Positions 53,190 to 61,705 of a stretch of DNA of 64,000 nt are shown piece after piece. The stretch comes from Acidovorax sp. RAC01. GTDB lineage: Bacteria > Pseudomonadota > Gammaproteobacteria > Burkholderiales > Burkholderiaceae_C. The stretch's first letter is position 1; every line of letters starts with the position of its first letter. Location of the stretch: positions 1,875,001 through 1,939,000 of the forward strand of contig NZ_CP016447.1 of assembly GCF_001714725.1 (NCBI RefSeq). The letters run 5' to 3'. A program made the position numbers and the translations under genes. The notes beneath the pieces are model-generated. The model saw only the letters and a list, made by a program, of their open reading frames with translations, had not been told where the DNA came from and ran no database searches.

Positions 53190-54482
53190 ATGGAAAGGTC
53201 CGGCAGGCCTGCTGACCCCGCCACGGCGTCCTGGCTGGCAGCGGATGCGGGGTTTGCTGCGGCAGGCTTGCGGGTTCGTGCACCTGTCGCCACACGCCCC
53301 CTGTTGCTGCTGCCCGTTTCTCTGCCCGCCTTGCCCACCAACGCAACCCTTTCGCCGGATCTCGTGCCCCGCCTCGTTGTGGAAGCGGGCGCGCAGCCTG
53401 CCGCGCGCACGGCGCAGGTGCTGGGGCGCTGGGGCGCGGCCGAAATGGCCGACCGCAAGGTCGTGCAGGCCCTGCGCAGCCAGCTCGAAGCCACGCCGCC
53501 CGCCGTCGATGTGGCCTGGGACCTGCGTGGCCTGGCGTGGCTGGACCATGTCGGTGCGCAGCTGCTGTGGCGGCACTGGGGCCATGCCTGGCCCGCGCAA
53601 CTGCAGGTGGCCCCGCGCGAGCGCGACATCCTGGAGCGCGTGGCAGAGTTCACCGTGGCGCCCCCGCCCGAGCAGCCCTGGCGGCTGGCTGATCAGGTTG
53701 ACCATCTGGGTGTGCTGGTGCTGCACGGCCTGGACCATGCCCGCCACCTGCTGCAGCTCATTGGCCAGCTGGCGCTGGACCTGATCCGCCTGGCGCGCGC
53801 GCCGCAGCGCGGGCCCTGGCGCGATGTGTCGGGCCACCTGTACCGCATGGGGGCCACGGCCCTGCCCATCACGGCGCTCGTGGGCTTTCTCATCGGCGTG
53901 GTGCTGGCCTACCTGATGAGTTTGCAGTTGCGGCAGTTTGGTGCCGAGTCGTTCATCGTCAACATCCTGGGCATCTCGCTGATCCGCGAGCTGGGGCCCA
54001 TGCTGGCGGCGATCCTGGTGGCGGGTCGTTCCGGCTCTGCCATCACCGCGCAGATCGGCGTGATGCGCGTGACCGAGGAGTTGGATGCCATGCGCGTGAT
54101 GGGCATCCCGCACGGGTTTCGGCTGGTGATGCCGCGCACCATTGCCCTGGCCCTTGCCATGCCGCTCATCAGCGTGTGGACCACGCTGGCCGCACTGGCT
54201 GGCGGCATGCTGGCGGCCGATGTGGCCATGGACATCTCGCCCTCGTATTTTGTGCAGGCGCTGCCTGCGGCCGTGAAGATCGGCAACCTGGGCCTGGCTG
54301 TGGCCAAGTCGGTGGTGTTTGGTGCGTTCATTGCGCTCATCGGCTGCCACTGGGGCCTGCGGGTCAAACCCAACACGCAAAGCCTGGGCGAGGGCACCAC
54401 GGCGTCGGTGGTCACGTCGATCACCATGGTCATCATCGTGGATGCGCTGTTTGCGATTGCGTTCAAGAACATCGGAATATGA
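53190..54482 (+). CDS. mlaE: MlaE-type lipid ABC permease with N-terminal STAS-like region
   Basis: The C-terminal 260 residues are an MlaE permease: DVSGHLYRMGATALPITALV, the long helix with FLIGVVLAYLMSLQLRQFGA, LIRELGPMLAAILVAGRSGS and TEELDAMRVMGIPHGFRLVM. Upstream of this is about 130 residues resembling a STAS (MlaB-like) domain, with VDVAWDLRGLAWLDHVGAQL. In E. coli MlaB is a separate protein, so here the two appear fused. The start is uncertain: ATG at 53190 gives 430 residues, but GTG at 53139 and TTG at 53331 are also in frame and no ribosome binding site decides. It should act with the following ATPase, MCE protein and lipoprotein in phospholipid movement between membranes. A stop-adjacent repeat follows its stop. 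Confidence 0.86.
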   Translation: MERSGRPADPATASWLAADAGFAAAGLRVRAPVATRPLLLLPVSLPALPTNATLSPDLVPRLVVEAGAQPAARTAQVLGRWGAAEMADRKVVQALRSQLEATPPAVDVAWDLRGLAWLDHVGAQLLWRHWGHAWPAQLQVAPRERDILERVAEFTVAPPPEQPWRLADQVDHLGVLVLHGLDHARHLLQLIGQLALDLIRLARAPQRGPWRDVSGHLYRMGATALPITALVGFLIGVVLAYLMSLQLRQFGAESFIVNILGISLIRELGPMLAAILVAGRSGSAITAQIGVMRVTEELDAMRVMGIPHGFRLVMPRTIALALAMPLISVWTTLAALAGGMLAADVAMDISPSYFVQALPAAVKIGNLGLAVAKSVVFGAFIALIGCHWGLRVKPNTQSLGEGTTASVVTSITMVIIVDALFAIAFKNIGI

Positions 54483-54488
54483 GGTTAC

Positions 54489-54620
54489 ATCCCCCTGTGG
54501 CGCGTCGCGCCTTCCCCCTTCTCTCGAACTGCTGCGCAGTTCGGGAAGGGGGACGCCGCCAGCGCGGCGGGGCGGCCCTTGCGCGGCGGCCGCTGGCCTG
54601 GACCGCGCCAGTTTTGGCGA
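54489..54620 (+). repeat. Stop-adjacent GC-rich repeat, copy 4 (inside mla-type operon)
   Basis: Six bases after the mlaE stop the DNA reads ATCCCCCTGTGGCGCGTCGC, then GCCTTCCCCCTTCTCTCGAA, CTGCTGCGCAGTTCGGGAAG, GGGGACGCCGCCAGCGC and GGCGGCCCTTGCGCGGCGGC. The CTTCCCCCTTCTC/GGGAAGGGGG arms form a hairpin enclosing GAACTGCTGCGCAGTTC, itself a perfect inverted repeat. It separates mlaE from mlaF by 174 bp. Confidence 0.7.
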
Positions 54621-54656
54621 TGGATGGCGGCGCATTCGGTTTGAGGGAGTGCAGCC

Positions 54657-55529
54657 ATGGTTGAGCGCGTCGCCAAGCCCCAACACATTGCTATCCCTCC
54701 CGGCGAGCCGCCCATCGTGGATGTGCAGGGCCTGTGGACCACGTTTGGCAAGGGCGATGAAGCCTTTCATGTGCACCAGGACCTGCAGTTCACCGTGCAG
54801 CGCGGCGAGATGCTGTCGCTGGTGGGGGGCTCCGGCACAGGCAAGACGGTGCTGTTGCGGCAGATCCTGGGGCTTGCCAAACCATCGCGTGGCCAGGTCA
54901 CGGTGCTGGGCCGCCCGGCCAGCGAGATGGGGCGCGAGGGCGCGGCCAGCCGGGTGGGCATGCTGTTCCAGCACGGCGCGCTGTTCTCGGCGTTCAACGT
55001 GCTCGACAACGTGGCCTTCGCGTTGCGCGAGCAGGGCACGCTGCCGGCTGACCTCGTGCGCGATGCCGCGCTGGTCAAGCTGCAGATGGTGGGCCTCAAG
55101 CCCGAGCACGCCAGCCGCATGCCCGCGGACCTGTCGGGCGGCATGGTCAAGCGCGTGGCGCTGGCCCGCGCGCTGATGATGGACCCGCCGCTGCTGCTGC
55201 TCGATGAGCCCACGGCCGGGCTGGACCCCAGCAGTTCCGACGACTTTTGCACGCTGCTGCGCGAACTGCGCGCTGCCCTGGGCCTCACGGTGGTGATGGT
55301 CACGCACGATCTGGATACGCTGTTTGCGCTCTCCACCCGCGTGGCCGTGCTGGCCGATAAAAAGGTCATCGTCACCGGGCCGCCGCACGAGGTGGCGCAT
55401 TTTTCGCACCCGTTCATCGAGCACTTCTTCATGGGCGAGCGCGGCCGCCGTGCCATGGCCCCGGTGCAGGCTGCGGCTGCACCGGCGGGTCCGGGCAGCG
55501 TGGTCACCACAGACAAGGAACACCCCTGA
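54657..55529 (+). CDS. mlaF: MlaF-type lipid ABC ATPase
   Basis: This 290-residue ATPase powers the MlaE permease. Motifs are Walker A GGSGTGKT in LSLVGGSGTGKTVLLRQIL, Q loop VGMLFQHGALFSAFNVLDNV, the MlaF-type signature DLSGGMVKRVALARALMMDP, Walker B LLLLDEPTAGLDPSSSDDFC and the switch histidine in VVMVTHDLDTLFALSTRVAV. The unusual LSGGM signature distinguishes Mla/Mce ATPases from most ABC ATPases. ATG at 54657 has a GAGGGAG site. Its stop TGA overlaps the mlaD ATG. The gap to mlaE holds a GC-rich repeat. Confidence 0.93.
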   Translation: MVERVAKPQHIAIPPGEPPIVDVQGLWTTFGKGDEAFHVHQDLQFTVQRGEMLSLVGGSGTGKTVLLRQILGLAKPSRGQVTVLGRPASEMGREGAASRVGMLFQHGALFSAFNVLDNVAFALREQGTLPADLVRDAALVKLQMVGLKPEHASRMPADLSGGMVKRVALARALMMDPPLLLLDEPTAGLDPSSSDDFCTLLRELRAALGLTVVMVTHDLDTLFALSTRVAVLADKKVIVTGPPHEVAHFSHPFIEHFFMGERGRRAMAPVQAAAAPAGPGSVVTTDKEHP

Positions 55530-56494
55530 TGGAAAACAAATCCCACGCCCTGGCTGCGGGCGTCTTCGTGCTGCTGGTGGCTGCCATGCTGGCCGGCCTG
55601 GCCGTCTGGCTCACGCGCGACAACGCCAACTACGCGCTGTACGAGCTGTCCACCAAGGACGGTGTGGGCGGCCTGCAGCCCCAGGCGGCCGTGCGCTACA
55701 AGGGCGTGGCCGTGGGCAAGGTCACGCGCATCGGGTTCGATGCGCAGGTGCCCGGCAACGTGCTGATCCGCATAGCCGTGAGCGAGCAGGCGCCCCTGAG
55801 CCGTACCACCTTTGCGGTGCTGGGCTACCAGGGCGTCACGGGCCTGGCGCACATCCTGCTGGACGACAGCCTGCAACCCTACCCGGAGCTGCCGCCGGGC
55901 CCCAGCGGCCTGCCGCGCCTGCCCCTCAAGGCATCGCCCTTTGGCAAGCTGGCCGAGCAGGCGCCCGCCATCCTCGGGCAGGTGGAAGAGGCCACGCGCC
56001 GCATCAACCGTCTGCTGGGCGACGGCAACCAGCAGCAGCTGTCCGAAGCGCTGGCCCACATCAACCAGGCCGCGGCCGGCATCAACACCCTCACGCAGCG
56101 GCTCGACACCACGCTGACCCAGCGGCTGGACCCCGCGCTGGCTGCGTTGCCCCCGCTGGCGGTCGATGCGCGCCAGACGCTGCAGTCGCTGCGCAAGGCC
56201 GGCGACAGCGTCACCACGCTGGCCACCGACTTTGGCGAGACCACGCGCCGCCTTACGGCCGACGGCGGCGCCATCGACCAGATCAACGTGGGCACGCAGG
56301 CGCTGGCCCGGGCTGCCGACCAGTTCAGCACCGCCACGCTGCCGCGCCTGAACCGCGCTGCCGACGACACGGGCCGCGCGGCCCGCCAGATTGGCCGCAC
56401 TGCTACGGGCGTGCAGGACAACCCCCAGCTGTTCATCTACGGCTCGGGTCGCATCCCGCCCGGCCCCGGTGAGCCCGGTTTTGCCGCCCCTTGA
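55529..56494 (+). CDS. mlaD: MlaD-type MCE protein
   Basis: This 321-residue protein has one N-terminal membrane segment (about residues 10-28, VFVLLVAAMLAGLAVWLT) and an MCE domain with LSTKDGVGGLQPQAAVRYKG and VLGYQGVTGLAHILLDD. The MCE domain forms the hexameric lipid channel. A long helical region follows (about 130-290) rich in polar and leucine residues, as in MCE proteins that extend across the periplasm, longer than in E. coli MlaD (about 180 residues). It starts on the stop codon of mlaF and ends nine bases before the lipoprotein gene, so the operon is tight. The lipids moved are inferred from the family. Confidence 0.92.
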   Translation: MENKSHALAAGVFVLLVAAMLAGLAVWLTRDNANYALYELSTKDGVGGLQPQAAVRYKGVAVGKVTRIGFDAQVPGNVLIRIAVSEQAPLSRTTFAVLGYQGVTGLAHILLDDSLQPYPELPPGPSGLPRLPLKASPFGKLAEQAPAILGQVEEATRRINRLLGDGNQQQLSEALAHINQAAAGINTLTQRLDTTLTQRLDPALAALPPLAVDARQTLQSLRKAGDSVTTLATDFGETTRRLTADGGAIDQINVGTQALARAADQFSTATLPRLNRAADDTGRAARQIGRTATGVQDNPQLFIYGSGRIPPGPGEPGFAAP

Positions 56495-56503
56495 GGAGAC
56501 CGT

Positions 56504-57196
56504 ATGTTCACTATTAAAACTATAGCTAACCAGGCAATAAATTCAGGCGCTACAGCCGTTTTTGGCCTGATTTTCCTTGCGGGATGCTCTGCGCTGCCTC
56601 AGCCCCCGGCACGACCGGCCCTGTACGACTTCGGGCCCGGGCCCGCGGTGCAGCCGGCGGCGGAGCGCCGCATGCCGCAGCTGCCTGCGCTCACGCTCGA
56701 CGACATCGAGGCCCCCGGCGTGACCGAGGGCAGCAACGCTGTGCTGTACCGCCTGGCCTATGCCGACGCGCAGCAGCTGCGCCCCTACAGCCAGGCCCGC
56801 TGGAGCCAGCCGCCTGCGCTGCTGTTCCACCAGCGCCTGCGCGAGCAGCTCGGCCAGCGCCGCGCCATCCTGCGACCGGACAACGGCGCCGCCCTGGCGC
56901 GCAACCCCGAGCTGGGCGGGCGGCTGCCCCCGGTGCTGCGCGTGGAGCTGGAGGAGTTCAGCCACATCTTCACCAGCCCCACCGACAGCGCCGGCGTGGT
57001 GCGCGTGCGCGCCACCGTGGTTGATTTGCTGCCCGAAGGCGAAACCCTGCGCGGCCAGCAGGTGTTTCTGGTGCGCACGCCTGCGCGCACAGCCGACGCG
57101 CCAGGCGGTGTGGCAGCGCTCGCGCAGGCCTCCACCCAGGTGGCCGATGAAGTGGCTGCGTGGCTGGAGCAGGCGCTGCCGCCACAGCGCAAATAG
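56504..57196 (+). CDS. PqiC/ABC-type transport auxiliary lipoprotein
   Basis: This 230-residue protein matches the ABC-type transport auxiliary lipoprotein family (PqiC/YmbA-like, DUF330). A signal peptide ends in the lipobox IFLAGC with Cys28, so the mature protein is a lipoprotein, probably of the outer membrane. The mature part has the family pattern YDFGPGPAVQP near its start, the region RLAYADAQQLRPYSQARWSQ, LREQLGQRRAI and the closing DEVAAWLEQALP. Here it takes the place of MlaC/MlaA as the distal end of the MCE bridge, which is inference. The first 24 codons coincide with a copy of the AT-rich dispersed repeat (56509-56574). Confidence 0.87.
   Translation: MFTIKTIANQAINSGATAVFGLIFLAGCSALPQPPARPALYDFGPGPAVQPAAERRMPQLPALTLDDIEAPGVTEGSNAVLYRLAYADAQQLRPYSQARWSQPPALLFHQRLREQLGQRRAILRPDNGAALARNPELGGRLPPVLRVELEEFSHIFTSPTDSAGVVRVRATVVDLLPEGETLRGQQVFLVRTPARTADAPGGVAALAQASTQVADEVAAWLEQALPPQRK
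56509..56574 (+). repeat. AT-rich dispersed repeat, copy 6 (coding for a signal peptide)
   Basis: CACTATTAAAACTATAGCTA is followed by GCAATAAATTCAGGCGCTAC, then AGCCGTTTTTGGCCTGATTT. This reproduces the AT-rich inverted repeat, the CAGGCGCTACAGCC block and the GGC-T-rich-GGCC tail of the family, compare 24901 and 5576. Reading in frame it encodes most of the signal peptide of the lipoprotein just downstream of the start codon. Confidence 0.75.
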
Positions 57197-57680
57197 TCCG
57201 TGCCCGCAGGTCCGGAGACGGGCGAGGCAATGGCGGGTGCGGACAGCCCAGCCGTGGTGACCTGTTGGTGAGCCCTTTGGAACAGCTGGTGGTTGGGGCG
57301 GTCGGCCATCGCCACTTACAACGTTGCCGCGCACAGTGCCCGGACTGCACTGAGCCAGCCGCATCCGCACAGGCACCCGATGATGGCGATGCCATGGCAT
57401 GCGGAGCGGGTTGGTGCAGGCGTGGTGGCCAGGCTCATTGGCCCATCCTGACAACGGCCAGCAGGCTAGCGGCGTGGTGCATCGGCGTACATGGTGTCAA
57501 ACGGGCGCCACTGCACATCGCGCGTACGCTCAGGTTGCAATGCTGCGCCGCCTGCGAGCCTGACGCACTCTCGTCGCATCTTGTACTGCGGACTGCTGCG
57601 GGGCAGCGCGCTCGCAGTTGGAGCGGGGCGCGCCATCGCGCGTGGCCCGCAGGCGGTGTTCCTGCGGTAAACCGCGCTAT
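57197..57680. other. Gene-free interval between mla-type operon and DUF1501 gene
   Basis: I see no supported gene in these 484 bp between the convergent lipoprotein and DUF1501 genes. The open frames present lack family features and their composition looks non-coding. No clear terminator with a T run is visible. It could hold a decayed gene. Confidence 0.5.
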
Positions 57681-59144
57681 TCAGCCCATGAAGCCGAGGT
57701 TCACCGGGTAGTCCGGCCGGTTCGCCGCAGCGCCAAAGTGCGTGATGTTGGGCAGCATGCCCACCAGTTCGCTGTCGGCCACACCAAACCATTTGGCCAG
57801 TGTGGCAGCGTACTGGTCCACCGAAGTGGTCGGCAGCAGTCGACCCTGGCCCACATGCCACTGGTCTTCAGGCGCCTGGGTGTTGGTGACGCTCACCGGT
57901 GGGGGCGTGCCGTAGAACGCACCGCCCTTGACAGCGCCGCCCACCATGAAGTGGTGGCTGCCCCATCCGTGGTCCGAGCCATCGCCGTTGGAGCTGAGCG
58001 TGCGGCCGAAGTCTGAGGCAGTGAATGCAGTCACCTTGTCGGCCACGCCGAGTTCCCGGGTCGCTTCATAAAACTGCGTCATCGCATCGCTCAGGCGCTG
58101 CATCAGCGTGGGTTGCTGGCTGATGAGGTTGTCGTGCAGGTCGAAGCCGCCCAGCGACACCAGGAACACCTGGCGCTTGCTGCCCAGTGCGTTGCGCGAT
58201 GCAATGAGGCGCGCCACCGTCTTGAGCTGGTCCGCCAGCGGGTTGCCGGCAGGAAACGGCGTGGCCACGACCGCGGAGGCCAGTGCGCTGGAAACCTGGG
58301 TTTCGGACGTGACGGCGCGGCGCGTTACGCGGTTGTATTCGTTTTCGAGGGTCTGGGCGCTTGACTGCTGGATCAGGGTTGTCAGTGCCGAGCGCACTGC
58401 CGTCGAGCCGTACACGTTGTTCTTTACACCATTGATGGCCACAGCACCGTTGGTACTGACCTGGTAGGAGAGAGCCGAGTCCCCGGACAGGAACACCGCA
58501 TTGCCGGTGACCGAAATGCAGGTGAACAGCGAATTGCCGTTGGATGACAAGGCAAGGTCGCCCAGGTTACCGCCCCAGCCCACTGTGGATCCTTCGGGCG
58601 ACGAAGACTGCCAGACCGACTGCTGGTCGTTGTGGGAGAACAGCTTGGGCGGCAGGGGGTACAGCGTACGGTTGCCGCTGTTGTACTCAGTGCGCGTCAG
58701 CGGAACCACCAGCGGCCCCACGTTGAGTTGCACCGCTGCCTTACCAGCGTTGAACAGGTTGGTCAGCCCTGTCATGGCGGGATGCAGCGCATACTGCCGG
58801 CCCCCGGCCAGCTCGTTGCCGGGTGTGGGTTTGAGCAGCGTGTTGAAGAGGTCGGCCTTGGCCAGTGCAATGCCGCCCGCCGTCTGCCCGGCGCCCCCAC
58901 CGCGGATGGTGCTGTAGCGGTTGTAGGTGGCGTCGTCGTAGGTGACGACCGTGTTGGCGTAGTCGTTGCCTCCGTACAGGAAGACGCAGACCAGGGCCTT
59001 GTAGTCGGTGGCATCGAACGCTGCGGCCTCGCCCATCGCGGCGAGGTTGAGTGCAAAGGGCAGTGCGGTTCCGGCAAGGCCGAGCTGGCTGGACCGGCGC
59101 AGGAAGGCCCGGCGCGTGTGGAGTTCTGGCTGAAGCAGGTGCAT
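57681..59144 (-). CDS. Exported DUF1501 protein
   Basis: This 487-residue protein begins MHLLQPELHTRRAFLRRSSQ; TRRAFLRR followed by a hydrophobic run is a twin-arginine signal, so it should be exported folded. The rest matches DUF1501 (alkaline-phosphatase/sulfatase-like superfamily), with LVCVFLYGGNDYANTVVTYD, FLVSLGGFDLHDNLISQQPT, TAFTASDFGRTLSSNGDGSD and HGWGSHHFMVGG carrying the conserved Asp and His residues that would bind metals. The function of the family is unknown. It lies directly downstream of a DUF1800 gene (44 bp), its standing partner in many genomes, so the two probably act together. Confidence 0.9.
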   Translation of the reverse strand: MHLLQPELHTRRAFLRRSSQLGLAGTALPFALNLAAMGEAAAFDATDYKALVCVFLYGGNDYANTVVTYDDATYNRYSTIRGGGAGQTAGGIALAKADLFNTLLKPTPGNELAGGRQYALHPAMTGLTNLFNAGKAAVQLNVGPLVVPLTRTEYNSGNRTLYPLPPKLFSHNDQQSVWQSSSPEGSTVGWGGNLGDLALSSNGNSLFTCISVTGNAVFLSGDSALSYQVSTNGAVAINGVKNNVYGSTAVRSALTTLIQQSSAQTLENEYNRVTRRAVTSETQVSSALASAVVATPFPAGNPLADQLKTVARLIASRNALGSKRQVFLVSLGGFDLHDNLISQQPTLMQRLSDAMTQFYEATRELGVADKVTAFTASDFGRTLSSNGDGSDHGWGSHHFMVGGAVKGGAFYGTPPPVSVTNTQAPEDQWHVGQGRLLPTTSVDQYAATLAKWFGVADSELVGMLPNITHFGAAANRPDYPVNLGFMG

Positions 59145-59188
59145 GGCGGTTGGCTTCGGTTGGGTTCTGTGCGGGGTGGGCCGACTTA

Positions 59189-61171
59189 CTACTTCTGGAC
59201 CAGGTACTCGGCCGAAGCCATGACCAGGAACACTGCCGCAGCCACGCGATCGCGCCTGGCGTTGTCGGTGCTGGCAGTCGTGAGAGGGGTGGCCTTGAGT
59301 GCGTCGGCGATGAGCTTGACCGTGGCCGCCGAGAGCTGGCCCGCGGTCATCAGCAGATTGACGCGCGCCACCAGTGCATCCGCGTCCAGCACCAGAGCCA
59401 GCTCGTTGGCATAGGTGGCCGTGATGTCGTAGCCGTTGTTCGCGGTGCTGGTGTTGTTGGGCAGTTCGGGCGCATTGACGAAGATGCCATTGCGGATCAC
59501 GGTCTGCATGTAGTTCAGGTAGCCGCCCACGCTGCTTTCGTTGACGAGCTGAAACTCGGGCGCCACCGCACCCGCAGTGGCCAGGGCCGTCGATGGGGGG
59601 ATGTAACCCGGGCGGAAAAAATTGAACACCGAGGGCGAGCGCAGCGGGCTCTGGCCCAGGCGCGAGCCCGCGTCGCTGGTGTTGCCGATCTTCCAGCTGC
59701 CGCGGGCCGAGGTGATGCCGAAAGTGCGGCCCCATTGCACGAAGCGCAGCATGGGCTCGCGCAGCTTGCCAAAGCCCGGTTGCACCAGGCCTGATGGCGC
59801 CCGCGCTTCATCGTCCAGCAAGATGGCCTTGACGACAGCGCGCATGTCGCCCCGTACGCCGAGGCCGTTGTTGTCAAAGGCCGCGGCCACACGGGCCACG
59901 TAGGCGGGCGACGGGTTACTGGTCACCAGCCGCTGGATCATCTGCTTGCCGATGAACGGGCCCACATTGGGGTGGTTGAAGATGGCGTCCAGTGCGGTCT
60001 TCAGCGCTGCAGCGCCGGGTGTGCTGGCTGGGATCTTGGTGTTCAGGAACTCGGCGGCCAGCGTGGAATGACGCGATTCCGTCAGTGCCATGGGCAGCCT
60101 GGCGAAGGTGGTGCTGGGCACCACGCGCGTTGTGCCTGGCACCGTGGTCGGCGTGTTCTGCGACATGTCGTAGTCATAGCCGGTAAAAACGCGGGCCAGA
60201 TTGGTCACGTCGCTCTGGGTGTAGCTGTCTTCCGGCTTGCCGGCCCCATCGCGCTTGGGGGTACCGTCCGCATTGAGCTTGATGAGCCCGATGGACATCA
60301 GCTGCAGCACTTCGCGGGCGTAGTTTTCGTCCGGCTGGCGACCGGTGGCGGTGTTCTCCTTCTGGTTGCCGCGCGTGTTCAGGTAGTAGCCCATCGCCGG
60401 GTTGAGCGTGACGTCTTCCAGCAGCTTGCGGTAGTTGCCGAAGGCGTTGGTGCACAGCTGGTCCCAGTAGTGCGCCATGGCGTGGCTGCGCCAGTTGAAA
60501 TCCAGGCCGGTGAGCGACACCACGCAGATTTCCGACAGCGCAAGCGCCACACGCCTGCGCATCCCGTCCGGGGATTGCATGAGCTGGTGCCAGATCATGT
60601 AGTCGGCGGGGTAGGTCTGGTCGTAGTAGTCGACGCTGACGGAAGCGTAGCCGCGCTGGTTGAGCCAATCCCATCCGCTGATGCCTGGCGTCGCGTTGAA
60701 CTGACTATCCACCCAATCGGCATACGTGGTGCCACGCAGCGCGGCAATCTCGGCGGTGGACGCCGAAAACTGCGCCTGCAAAAGGAAGCGCGCGGCTTCC
60801 TGGTCCGTGGTTGCGGCTTTGTACGCGTAGCTTCCCAGCGTGGGTGGAGCGGGGGGCGCTGGCGTTGGCGCGGGGCCGGGTGCCGGTGGCGAAGGGGCGG
60901 GCGCAGGACCCGGGGCAGGCGCAGGCCCCGGAATCGGCGCAGGCGCCGGGGCGGCGCCGGGGGGGACGGCAGGACTGGGCGGCGCCAGCGGCTGTGCCGG
61001 ACTGCCCCCGCTTTCTCCGCCCCCACAGGCAGCCAACGCTACTGAAGCAAACAACGCCGCCAGGCCGGCGGGTGTTGCACCGGCGCTGCCCTCTTGCGTG
61101 AGCGTGGTGGTTGCCTCTCTTTGCGCCTCGGGCATCTGTGTGGCCAAGGCTTCTTCGTTTGATTTTTGCAT
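59189..61171 (-). CDS. DUF1800 lipoprotein
   Basis: This 660-residue protein matches DUF1800. Near the N-terminus ALFASVALAACGGG contains a lipobox (Cys49) after a longer than usual leader of nearly 50 residues, so either the start is further in or the signal is atypical. A low-complexity proline/alanine/glycine linker follows (about 58-113), then the DUF1800 core: ARFLLQAQFSASTAEIAAL, MIWHQLMQSPDGMRRRVALA, QPDENYAREVLQLMSIGLIK and FNFFRPGYIPPSTAL, ending AEYLVQK. The family is all-helical and of unknown function, co-occurring with DUF1501. Both are predicted outside the cytoplasm. Upstream is a 534-bp gene-free region. Confidence 0.88.
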   Translation of the reverse strand: MQKSNEEALATQMPEAQREATTTLTQEGSAGATPAGLAALFASVALAACGGGESGGSPAQPLAPPSPAVPPGAAPAPAPIPGPAPAPGPAPAPSPPAPGPAPTPAPPAPPTLGSYAYKAATTDQEAARFLLQAQFSASTAEIAALRGTTYADWVDSQFNATPGISGWDWLNQRGYASVSVDYYDQTYPADYMIWHQLMQSPDGMRRRVALALSEICVVSLTGLDFNWRSHAMAHYWDQLCTNAFGNYRKLLEDVTLNPAMGYYLNTRGNQKENTATGRQPDENYAREVLQLMSIGLIKLNADGTPKRDGAGKPEDSYTQSDVTNLARVFTGYDYDMSQNTPTTVPGTTRVVPSTTFARLPMALTESRHSTLAAEFLNTKIPASTPGAAALKTALDAIFNHPNVGPFIGKQMIQRLVTSNPSPAYVARVAAAFDNNGLGVRGDMRAVVKAILLDDEARAPSGLVQPGFGKLREPMLRFVQWGRTFGITSARGSWKIGNTSDAGSRLGQSPLRSPSVFNFFRPGYIPPSTALATAGAVAPEFQLVNESSVGGYLNYMQTVIRNGIFVNAPELPNNTSTANNGYDITATYANELALVLDADALVARVNLLMTAGQLSAATVKLIADALKATPLTTASTDNARRDRVAAAVFLVMASAEYLVQK

Positions 61172-61705
61172 GATCGTGGGACGGGGATCGCCCGCTTGCT
61201 GCGGCGCCTTGTTACTTCAACACACACTTTCAATGGCTGCCCGACACAAACGTCACGAAAAGAAACCTTCGTATGACAGTTTGTGGCACCGCACGGTCAA
61301 TGGGCGTTGCCCATCCGATTCGGGCCGCCGGCGGATTTCCGTTCAAAGCAGAAACCGGGCCAAGTTCGCTGAGTTCAGGGGCGCCCTGCGTGCTCCGTAC
61401 ACACCGTCTTGGCGCTCGCTCTTAACGGCGCGTCCCGTTCGCAGAACAAATCGCGTACGAACCAAAAGTTACATGGTGGGTTGCGTTGCCACCATGAGCC
61501 GCGTTGCACAGGCTGCGCCACATCTTTCCTGACGACTGGCAGAGCGCTCTCTGTCACACGCTGTAGTCGCGCACTGACGCGCCTCGCACGGCTGCGCCTA
61601 CGTTGCAGGCGCTGCTTGATCCCTAAAGTCATTCCCATCGCATCCAGCACCTGTTCCACGCAACCCGAGTGGATGGCTGAGCGAAGTTTCTGGAGGATGC
61701 ACACC
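61172..61705. other. Gene-free interval with perfect hairpin, upstream of csbD-like gene
   Basis: This 534-bp region between divergent DUF1800 and CsbD-like genes holds no gene that I can support. CATGGTGG (61472-61479) and CCACCATG (61489-61496) form a perfect eight-base stem with a nine-base loop. Promoters for both flanking genes should lie here, but no convincing -35/-10 pair stands out. Confidence 0.5.

Noticed and set aside
53115..55523. 802-codon minus-strand open frame opposite mlaE and mlaF
   Set aside because: It is an antisense shadow of two genes with complete family motifs, and its composition is the usual low-information kind.
57197..57680. Small genes between the lipoprotein and DUF1501 genes
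   Set aside because: The open frames here lack start signals and family features and run into neighbouring genes in the wrong frame.
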